Source: Perilla frutescens (Eukaryota; Streptophyta; Magnoliopsida; Lamiales; Lamiaceae). From it: DNA of 64,000 bases. Numbering within the stretch: the first letter of the stretch is position 1; each line of letters opens with the position of its first letter. Under the pieces are notes generated by a model that made no database searches, had not been told where the DNA came from, and was given only the letters and a program-made list of their open reading frames with translations. The position numbers and the translations under genes are program-made. The stretch is from the NCBI GenBank assembly GCA_026008535.1, contig BRKX01000011.1, positions 49,398,183-49,462,182 of the forward strand, in the 5' to 3' direction. This document shows positions 20,892 through 29,659 of this stretch, piece after piece.

Positions 20892-23445
20892 TCAATCTAG
20901 GTCCTCCGCCTGTCTACTCGGACACCTGGGACGGGTATGAGTCGTCTCACCACAAATACCACATTTCTTAGGCGTTGTGCACACGCGTCTGTTATGGCCC
21001 GGGACATGACATCTAGTGCAGATCTGCCTACGCTGACTGGATGACGCCTTAGCACCCCCCGAGCTCTAGACATTCGAGGACGACCGGCCTGTTTTGTTAT
21101 CACATGAGCGCGCACAAGTGGACAACCGTCAGGCGGGACAATCCAATCTTCTGGACTGGGTAAGCCCATGATGACCGAGTCGTACATGCTGGCAATTGTC
21201 TCCGTCTTGTAGCATCTATCCACAAACTCGTATATATTTCCACCGGAGAATCTACGTGTGCACATGAATTATAGTTAAAAAAACATGATTACTCACAACA
21301 ATGATAGTGTTAAAAAATTTAAACAAACAGGTACCTGATCGCTGCTGCGGCGTGGCTACACGGGATCAAATCCAACTCGAACTCACGACAATCGCAGGTC
21401 CGATGATGAAGATCGACCATAAAAGACTTCATGCCCACCTCTACTTTCCACAGGTGTGCTAAGGTCATGCATCGAACGGAAAAACATCGTCCTTGCTCGA
21501 CATTCTTGGATAACTTGTCCACAATGGGTTGTGTCAACACGTGATCCCACATCTGTGCTGCAGCCCGACGCTCAACAAACCACTCTTCCACAATTTTCCT
21601 GAACGACTCAAGCATTGAGCAAATAGGCAGTCTCCTAGCCCACAGTAGACGGGCATTGAGTGACTCAGCCGCATTAGATGTCATGAATCCGAAACGCCGT
21701 ACGGGACACTGCGATCGGGACCAATGCTGCGGACCAATATTACAAAGCTTCTCGTATGCTAGTCTGCTCAGCATTTCCAATGCTGACAAGTGCCTCTGGA
21801 ATACATCTGTCCGATATGCATAGGCAGCCTCCTTAAACAACCCAATGACATTGGACCCGCGCTTTGCCATCTTGGTCTGTAGATGATAATTGCACAATTC
21901 GTGTGTCGCTCTTGGAAAAACAGCCGCGACAGCATTCTTAATGCTCTTGTGCTAATCGGACACGATCAGGAGGTCTTCTATCTCGCCCAAAGTGATATGC
22001 AATCGATTCAGAAACCAGATCCAAGTGTCATCATTCTCGATCGGACCGATACCAACTGCAATATGTAACACCTGTTCATTGCCGTCCTTCGTCACAACAA
22101 CAAAGAAAATCCCCTTGTTCTTCCCCTTCAAGTGTGTCCCATCAATCACGACCACTGGTCTTGCACCCGCATGAAAGGTACTGATACACGGTCCGAGTGC
22201 CAAAAATGTATACTTCAGCTCATGTACGGTGTTCGTCTGAAACTCGTACAATGTACCGGGATTGCGTAGCTGCAACGTGTGTAGAAATGCGGGCAATTGC
22301 GCATAGGACTTATCAAAGTCCCCATAGATCATCTCAATTGCAATGTTCCTCGAGCGCAGAGCGAAACTGTAATCAATCTGGATCCCGTACTCACGTAGAA
22401 GCTCAGAGACTATCTCTTTCGGCTTCAGAACAACCCTCTCATCGACCAGTTTACGTGCAAAATACTTTGCAATCACCCGTGCAGGCACCTGTCGTGGGGC
22501 AACTCGACTCATATCCATGTGGCAAGTGTGAGTGCCATCAAACTTGTAGATTGTCCAAACAACTCCATCCACAATGGTACACAGCTTGAACAGGCACTCC
22601 CTGCCATGCTTGCACATGTAGACCAGTCGTGTCTTGTTCGATCGATACACGGCATACTCCACTCTATTCTGCATGTGATACAGTCCCACGGCCAGGGCCA
22701 AATCATCCTTGGTGCGGAAAATCGCACCCTTCTGAAGTTCATCCGTATTGGCTGCTGAAGGCTCGTCCCAACTCAGTGGGCCTGCAACGTCAATATTCGC
22801 AAGTGGAACAAGCCAATTGCTCCCACCCCTCTCAGATACATCCTCAGCCCTAGTGTTCGACGATGATGCTCCTCCGGTCATGCCTATCAATCGTCCCGTA
22901 CCCCCTGTAGAACAAATCCATCCCGTGAACTCTGTGAACACTGATTCGAGCAAGTCCGTTCTCACATTCTCCTCCGCTTCTTCATCTGTAGTAGGAATTT
23001 CTTCTTCTTCTCCTCCTTCATGCGGGAATGCATCGTCGTCAAAATCGTGCTCTGGAGCCTCATACTGTTGCGTATCATCACAAACCTTCTCTCTGACCGG
23101 TTCTCTATATTCGGGCACGGTGTTAGGGATGACCCTGGAGCTGCTGTGTCCTCTCTGAACAACATACACAATCATCTCTTGACTCTGCTCGTGGAGCAAG
23201 TCAAGCAAATCAACATCATCTTTGAGTCTAGTCTTGATCTGTCTCCCGCTATTGGTGCTCGACATCCATGATAACTGGTACTCGACAGAGATGAGATCGG
23301 TCTTCAGTAACTCATGTATCTCTCTCATCAGTGTCCTAAAACAGATATCATCAGATGACATGATGATCAACTCCTCCACACCATCTACATATTGAGCTCT
23401 CTCCCAACGGCCACTATGTCGTACAATTATACGACTTCTAACCAT
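20892..23445 (-). pseudogene. MURA-type MULE transposase, disabled
   Basis: The start ATG (23445, MVRSRIIVRH) lies directly after an intron-type acceptor (TTGTTATCACAG). Exon 1 runs to 21335, an 82-base GT-AG intron follows (21334-21252 with AG before 21251), and exon 2 continues to TGA 20894-20892. Domains in order: an acidic N-terminal part; a MuDR DNA-binding-type region (FRTKDDLALAVGLYH...CKHGRECLFKL); the MULE DDE core (VVIDGTHLKG with the first Asp, LLIVSD with the second, NAAESLNARL probably holding the Glu); a SWIM zinc finger (CDCREFELD...CSH); and two CCHC zinc knuckles at the C-terminus (CTRCHVPGHNRRVC and CGICGETTHTRPRC). Two lesions are seen. A TAG at 21954-21952 directly follows the second catalytic Asp, with the frame continuing unchanged after it. 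A frameshift at the C-run around 21054-21065 separates the SWIM part from the zinc knuckles. Functional relatives cut and paste Mutator-family DNA in the nucleus. Confidence 0.85.
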
Positions 23446-23496
23446 CTGTGATAACAAAAAAAATTCAATTTAAAGATAATGAAAATTAATTTTCAC

Positions 23497-24165
23497 GTAA
23501 GCATAACGATAATTTCAAGCATAACGAAATAATTCAATTCTAAACATAACGATAATTCAATTTTAAGCATAACGAAACCTTAAATTTTAAGCAAAATTTG
23601 ACAGTAATGAAAGCATAATTTAAGCATAACGAAAGCATAATTTAAGCATAACGAAATGAATAATATTTTTTATTTATAACGAAACTTTAGTGACAATTTA
23701 AAGCATAACTATGGATAATTTTAAAGATAACAAAAAATTAATTTATCACTAACGAAACTTTGGTTTTTAACATAACGATCATTTAAATTGAACTATAACG
23801 AAAATTTAATTTTAACATAACGAAAGTTAATTTTAAAGATAACGACAATGTAAATTTATGCATAACGAAAACTAAATTTTCAACATAACGAAAATAAAAA
23901 TTAACATTAACGAGAATCTAATTTCAACATAACGAAAATACAAAATCGTCATTAACGACAATTCATTTTATGCATAACGAAAATTAATTTAGACATAACG
24001 AAAACCCATTTAGGCAATAACAAAAATTTAATTATAACTAAAGTAAAGCCATAATGATAATTTTCATATTATGCATAACGAAAATTAGTTTTATGAATAA
24101 CGAAAATTTAGCCGTAACTAAAGTGAAATCATAACGAAAATTCATTTTATGCATAACGAAAATTC
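23497..24165. repeat. Central TAACGAAA array (in predicted leader intron)
   Basis: I count 17 exact TAACGAAA words in plus orientation within about 670 bases, usually as GCATAACGAAA or ACATAACGAAA, plus several variants (TAACGATA, TAACGACA, TAACGAGA). It lies between a splice-acceptor-like site at 23446 and donor-like sites near 24286/24333 on the minus strand, so it may be a leader intron of the transposase gene. Confidence 0.85.
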
Positions 24166-24269
24166 ATTCCACCTTTACGCTTTTAGCCTAAGGTTACAAA
24201 ATTAAATCAAGCATCCACAACACTAGTTTATAAATTTACATGTTATTTTAGAACTAGAAACATAGAAAC

Positions 24270-24480
24270 GTAATAATAGGTACCTTTAAAATAAAAATCC
24301 TACGTTTCTTTTACAAATAAACTCGAAACGTACCTTTCAAAATTTAAAACTTTTCGAGGCCGGCCGGAGAGTATTTTCTTGATGAAGACGTCGTTGCTTT
24401 CTTCAGTATTCTTCTATATCAAGCTCTCAATATATTTTTTGTGTTTTGGTGTTGAATGTTCGGGATCAAACCCTACCTTC
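24270..24480 (-). promoter_or_regulatory. Probable transposase leader exon
   Basis: A GC-richer, motif-free island (minus strand) with text such as GCAACGACGTCTTCATC and CTCTCCGGCCGGCC. It ends in donor-like GAAAG/GTACG (about 24333) or AAAG/GTACC (about 24286). It contrasts with the motif arrays on both sides and is the best candidate 5' leader. This is inferred from composition and splice consensus only. Confidence 0.35.
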
Positions 24481-24659
24481 AATATAAGTACATTATGCCA
24501 CCAACCTCTCTTACACAAAATTAAATTGCATTAAATTGAATTTAATTTGCCTCAACTAATACCTACCTATACAAATACAAATTTATGCATTTTACCTACC
24601 TCATTTTGACCAACACATAAAGAAACAATAACGCATTTATGTTAAAACTTGATCGGCCA

Positions 24660-25175
24660 TAACGATTACAATTTCGTTATTCAAAAATGAAATTTCATTA
24701 TGCATTTTCGTTATGCACAACGAAAAATTTCATTATATTGATAACGAAAAAAATCGTTATTCAATTACAATTTCGTTATTAATAATAATAGTAATTTCGT
24801 TATTGTTATTATTACAGTTTCGTTACTAATAACGATATAGTTCATTATAAAGATATTGTTCATTTTTAAATAATGATATTTATTTCTAATAATGAAGTAT
24901 TTCGTTATAACGATATAACGTTATAGTTCATTATAGAAAATTTTCATTATAATTTTGTTATAATGATAACGAAAATTTCGTAAATAAAATTTTCGTTATA
25001 ATAATGATATAACGATATAGTTCAGAAATTGTATATTTTCGTTATAATAAATGAACAATTTTCGTTATTAATGAACAATTTTCATCAATTTTCGTTATAT
25101 CGATATAACCAAAATTTTCGTTATTACAATTTCGTTATAATGTTTACGAAACATTTTCGTTATTACAATTTCAGA
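24660..25175. repeat. Right TTTCGTTA motif block
   Basis: I count 13 exact TTTCGTTA words in plus orientation and two TAACGAAA words in about 515 bases, mixed with ATATAACGATATA-type palindromes. The orientation is opposite to the central array. This is the upstream, terminal side of the minus-strand transposase. Confidence 0.85.
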
Positions 25176-25190
25176 ACATTTTTTAATGTT

Positions 25191-25430
25191 AGGTCAGGTG
25201 CATTTAATGCTTAGTTGTTTAAAATTTGTAAAAGTACACTTACCCAATCATTGGGTGTGGGGACAAGTGTGTCATAATTCCATATTGCCCATGAAACTAC
25301 TATACCCTTATATGTTGCCTTTTTCTCCCTTTTTTACTTTTTTTGCCTATATTTATAGATTTACACTTATAATAATTACAATGTACTAAACCTTCAATAT
25401 GATAAGAAAAGTAAAATTGATCTCTATTAT
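25191..25430. other. Spacer between MULE and MITE
   Basis: Unremarkable AT-rich DNA containing a short TACACTTACCCAATCATTGG stretch. No gene was seen. Confidence 0.4.
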
Positions 25431-25945
25431 ATTTCTTATGGGAGTTTCTATTTGCACCACTAATTTTACTTTTTGTACCATAAAAGAAAAAGAAAAAATT
25501 AAATAATTTTGAAATTATTTAAATACCCTTTAATAAAAAATTAAGTCTGAATACATCCAAGAGTGTTTGAATGTCAAAGTTCGAACACAATGAGGATATT
25601 TGAACTTCAATTTTCGAACCAACTTCATATTTTTCGAAGTATAAGAGTCGTTCGAATTAATATTGTCGAACAAGTTGAACGTGTTTGAAATTATTTTCCC
25701 CAACATGTTTTTTTAAAGGTGTTCGAAAATCAAAGTCGAACACAATGAGGATGTTCGAATTTCAATTTTCGAACCAACTCCATATTTTTTGAAGTTAAGT
25801 GTCATTCAAATTAATATTTTCTAACAAATTAATATTTTAGACTGAAGGACATGAATGTAAATGTGCGGGGTGCAAAGAATAAAATTAGGAGTGCATTGAA
25901 CAAATGAAGTACAGAGTAATCCAAATAGAAACTCTCATTTCTTAT
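25431..25945. mobile_element. Mutator-type MITE, GGGAGTTTCTATTTGCACC family, copy 1
   Basis: The body is 25440-25936 (497 bp). It starts GGGAGTTTCTATTTGCACCA and ends CCAAATAGAAACTCTC, the inverted counterpart, and is flanked by a perfect 9-bp direct repeat ATTTCTTAT (25431-25439, 25937-25945). The interior contains many TTCGAA/GTTCGAA words (about seven) and no open frame. The nine-base duplication places it in the Mutator superfamily. Confidence 0.85.
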
Positions 25946-25946
25946 A

Positions 25947-26148
25947 CTCCCTCTATTTTTATATAAATGTCATTTTGCATGAATGCACACAAATTAATAA
26001 ATTAATTAGATTACCTAATATACCCTCGTGTGAAATATAGATATTTGAATGCATTAAATGAGGGCAAATGTGTGAAAAATGTGAATTTTATGTCTCTAAT
26101 TTATAGAATCACATTTTTTTAAAATAAAATTAAAATACTAGAATTGAG
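25947..26148. mobile_element. Possible diverged Stowaway-like MITE
   Basis: TA-CTCCCTCTATTTTTATATAA opens the segment and GAATTGAG-TA closes it. The left end matches the CTCCCTC... start of Stowaway elements, but the right end is poorly matched. Its 202-bp size is typical. Weak call. Confidence 0.35.
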
Positions 26149-26866
26149 TATATTTTTATGGTTAATTGCAAAATAAATCACCACCTTTACTCACTTTTGC
26201 AAATTAAACACCACGTTTAAACTTAGTCAATTACAACACCACGTTTCAATTTGAATGAAATTAAACATCCCCAATTTTTTCCGGCCAGTTACGGATGACA
26301 TGTTCGGCCTATTAGCCACGTCAACACACACATCAGCAGACATGTTGGAAATATTTTTATTTTATTTTCTTTATCTGTATAATTTTTAATTTATCTCCTA
26401 TAGACTTTGGGTTTTTTCCATTGCGATTTATCTTCTACAGAATTAGGGCTTTTTCCATCTTTCTCTTTCATCGAATTCAACTATTATTTTCTCTTCTATT
26501 GCAAAAATTCTACAGACATCGAGGTTATAATTTTTCCCATCTTTCTCTTCCATATCAATCTTCTATCGATTTCTCTTCCATCGCAAAAATTGAGGGGAAA
26601 ACTAAGAGGGTCAATATGGGTGGGCATGTGCAAGTATCGGTGGTCCCGTGAATATTCGTGACTTAGGGTGGACCATCTTCACTGCGTTTTGTCGTGTCAA
26701 TGGTGAACAGGTAGACCCTTTTTTTTAGTTTTTGTCGTGAGTTAGCTTTTTAAAATTATGCTTTAGTTATTTAAGAATAAATTAATTTAGTTTTTTTGCC
26801 ATATTTGGATTACGTCGCTAATTGACTTTCTCAGGAGCAGAAAATCAAATTAACAATTAAGTTATT

Positions 26867-28282
26867 GTGTCCACAAAAATAACATATCAAGAACATAAAT
26901 CTTGTTTTGACAAAAACATATTTGATTGTGATTTTCTTTATTGCAGCAACTTATTTTCTATATTCATTCATCACGGTGGAAAATTTATAACGATGAAAGG
27001 TAGAAAAGAATATGAAAGGGTTGATATGAGCAGCAAACATTTGCTAGATATTGACAGGTTCGGGTATTTAGATTTGGAGGATGAAATTGAGAAGTTAGGT
27101 TATAGTTCTTGGGATGGTTTGTGGTATAAAGTGCCTAATACATATAGATACAAATTGATAAATGATGATAAAAAAGTGCTGCAAATGGCTTCTTATGTGT
27201 TTAAGGGAAGTAATATTTTTCGTGTATTTATGGATAATGGGATGGTGAGAAGAGATAAGGATGAGAATATTCAAGAGAAGGTTGTTGATGAAACATACTC
27301 TGAAAATTCAAGTGAAGATGATGACTACAATCCAATTGGTGAGAGTGAAACTGATGATGGGTTATACGATGATGAGTTGGTGTCTGATGATGAAGAATAC
27401 TTAGAGGCACGACAAAAAAAAAATCATCAAGAGAGTGGCAGAAAATATTTGCTTGCCGAATGATATTCTGGGAGATGAAGAAACCACAGAGCACCTTGGG
27501 GGTTTTCAATCTGACTATGAAGATTCAAATGATGAAGCGAATTCAAATTCAAGTGGTAGTGAAATGAGTTTTGATAATGCGAACTAGTGGGAGACAAAAG
27601 AGAAAAAGAGTGACTTATGATCCTAAATGTGATCATAAGTCATTGAAGTTGGTGTTAGGTATGAGATTCTTGGATAGTTACCAGTGTAAGCATGCAATTC
27701 AGACTATATCTCTTGTGCATGGCTATCCGATCCACTTTACAAGATCCAATAAAAAACAATGTGAAGCTAAGTGCATTCCTGAATGTGGATGGAAGTGTTA
27801 TGGGTCTGTAGTGAAAAGGGATCGGTCATTTGTTATCTTTTGATGGCCATAAATGCCCTAGAGCTATGGACAACAAACAAGCCACCGCTAGTTGGCTTGC
27901 TAGTGAGTACATAGGGACTATCAGAGATAACCCAAATATTAGGATTAAAGAATTGCAAACTGATATGATGAGAAAATATGCGTGTCAAGTGAGCAAGTGG
28001 AGGTTGTACAGAGCCAAGAAGCAGGCTCTTGAGATGATTAGGGGTTCACTTTCTGATCACTATGCTTGGGTTAGGAGTTTAGTGGCTGAATTGATGAAAG
28101 TTGATAGTGAGGGGCGATTTGAGATTCAAGTGAGTGATGGGGGTTTGTTCCAGGCGATGTATGTTGGTTACAGTGCACTGAAAAAAGGATTCTTGAAGGG
28201 TTGTAGGCCTATTATAGGTCTAGATGGTTGTTTTTTGAAGACTGTTTTGGGGGGTGTGCTATTGTGTGCAGACATAATTTAG
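26867..28282 (+). pseudogene. MULE transposase N-terminal fragment, frameshifted and truncated
   Basis: Three frame segments read as one ancestral protein. (a) 26867-27463 contains a PB1-like N-terminal region (FIHHGGKF...YLDLEDEIEKLGY) and a long acidic stretch. (b) A shifted frame leads through RVAENICLPND to about 27585. (c) 27571-27843 has LVLGMRFLDSYQCKHAI and a CEAKC...CGWKCYG zinc-ligand region typical of the MuDR DNA-binding domain, followed by 27830-28282 (DGHKCPRAMDNKQATASWLA, YRAKKQALEMI, RPIIGLDGCFLK). Frame breaks lie in the A-run near 27413-27423, near 27585 and near 27835. Homology stops just after the first catalytic Asp (GLDGCFLK); the rest of the DDE core, the SWIM finger and the zinc knuckles are missing. 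It cannot make active transposase. Confidence 0.8.
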
Positions 28283-28389
28283 ATCCCCGCTTTTACTAAG
28301 AGAGATAGAGAGAGAGCTCTGCTGCTTCTGTTAAAGCTTTAGTTAAAAGGTTGATCATCTGATCCTATTTTCTTATAAAGATTGTCAGT

Positions 28390-28575
28390 TGGAATATTGT
28401 ATCATTACTTGCAACTTTACCAGCAATGCTATTTGCATCAGTTTCAAGAACAATTCTGCATCCATCAACCGTGAAAGGTGTTATAAATACATAAAATAGC
28501 AAAACATCTTGTTACACACATTTACATGCTTCAAGTTCTGCTACATAATATTGATCATTCATAAGAATAATCTTA
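28390..28575 (-). pseudogene. Possible captured RNase H-like gene fragment inside the MULE
   Basis: On the minus strand two short stretches, DQYYVAELEACKCV and, after a stop and frame break, CRIVLETDANSIAGKV, match the spacing of the AE...A and ..ivETDa... blocks of plant RNase H-like (RVT_3) domains. It lies between the broken transposase and the right TIR, where Pack-MULE-type captures are found. The fragment is short and the call is tentative. Confidence 0.35.
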
Positions 28576-29109
28576 TTATTCATGAATTAACAATAGAAGG
28601 GTGAAGACATGATAGTGATGGGGTTGGAGTAGGCCTCAGACCAATCACATCTAGGCATTCTACTCTATTTGGTATAATCAAGCATACACAGAAATATTAT
28701 AAATACGAGCATTCATGCTTATTGGTATATATAGGGCATTATCTAATATAATTTATTAGGCTTCCTAGATACATTAAACAAGACTCTAGTCAGCACTTGA
28801 AATTCCATCTTATACCAGTAGGCATGCAAAAGAAACAAAAAGAAGATGCTTATCCTCCATCATCGATTTCATTAAAGCAAAGAAGAATCAGATCTAAATT
28901 TTCGAGCGCATCCCTCTTATCCACGTTGCCCCTGAAACAAACAGCCAGGAAAATGAACAAAGCATCTCTAAAGCACAAAAAGAAGCAAATATCAGTAGAG
29001 ATGCAAATGAACCTGTAGTTTCCTAGCTTGCTATTTTGAAAGGAAGAACTAGACAGATCCACCCATGAATCCTTTTGCGATGGAAGATGAATTATATGGA
29101 GGAGAAATA
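28576..29109. other. Right half of the deleted MULE, unassigned
   Basis: There is no transposase homology. Short frames only. It may be filler or captured host DNA, since it is absent from the logic of a normal MULE at this point. Confidence 0.4.
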
Positions 29110-29401
29110 CTACCCCCACTTCTGCATAAGATAAATTGCGATGAAAAAACCCAAAGTCTGTAGAAGATACATTAAAAATTATACGGATAAAAAAAATAAA
29201 AATAAAAAGATTTCCAACGTGTCTGTTGACGTGGGTAATAGGCCGGACATGTCATCTGTAACTGGCCGAAAAAAATTAGAGATGTTTAATTTCATTCAAA
29301 TTAAAACGTGGTGTTATAATTGACTAAGTTTAAATGTGGTGTTTAATTTATAAAAGTGCGTAAAGATGATGATTTATTTTGCAATTAACTCATATTTTTA
29401 T

Positions 29402-29659
29402 CATAAACTTGTGTACGTTTTATCAACGAGAGTCGGCATAGAAAAAGTTGTTAAAAAGTCTTAAAACCCATTATTCGAAGTTTTGTGTGTTGTTTGTCAG
29501 CTAGAATTCGGATCCATAAATGGAACCCAAATGACCCGAGGCCCCGACCCGACCGCACTCCGATCTTGATTTAATTCCTATCAATTTTGTCTTCAAAATT
29601 TGGCACCCTTTCCCCCAACGAAACCTCTGCAACACTCCACCACCATCTATCCGCTGAAT
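29402..29659 (+). promoter_or_regulatory. ECM29 promoter and 5' leader region
   Basis: Only 258 bases separate the right target duplication of the MULE from the ECM29 ATG at 29660. The segment is pyrimidine-rich close to the ATG (CCCTTTCCCCCAACG, CACTCCACCACCATC), as in plant housekeeping leaders, and has no clear TATA box. Transcription probably begins here or within the MULE's right end. Confidence 0.45.

Larger units (their letters stand above)
20098..25190 (-). mobile_element. Mutator-like element (MULE) with TAACGAAA arrays; exact ends not found
   Basis: The interval holds a MURA-type transposase pseudogene (20892-23445, minus strand) flanked by three blocks rich in TAACGAAA/TTTCGTTA. 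The left part abuts the gypsy LTR end at 20097. The right motif block stops near 25175. I could not identify terminal inverted repeats or a 9-bp duplication, so the ends are set by the motif arrays and are approximate. Confidence 0.6.
26151..29401 (+). mobile_element. Mutator-like element with about 275-bp TIRs and 9-bp target duplication
   Basis: The body is 26160-29392 (3233 bp). Left and right ends are long inverted repeats: GGTTAATTGCAAAATAAATC on the left versus, reversed, GAGTTAATTGCAAAATAAAT on the right. The match continues through ACACCACGTTT, GGCCAGTTAC and GACATGT..GGCCTATTA to about 26440 and from about 29110. The flanks carry the same 9-base word TATTTTTAT (26151-26159, 29393-29401). 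The interior holds a broken N-terminal transposase fragment and an apparently unrelated right half. The element is non-autonomous. Confidence 0.85.

Noticed and set aside
21883..23271. Plus-strand ORFs over the transposase region
   Set aside because: Antisense shadows of the MURA-like coding sequence; they contain none of the expected motifs while the minus strand does.
20098..25190. Considered a CRISPR-like array or centromeric satellite for the TAACGAAA blocks
   Set aside because: The motif is 8-10 bp with irregular spacing and no constant-length unique spacers, in a plant nuclear context; it fits transposon subterminal motifs better.
27228..27636. Minus-strand His-rich ORFs
   Set aside because: Antisense of the acidic GAT/GAA-rich stretch in the transposase fragment, which turns Asp/Glu codons into His/Ser/Phe.
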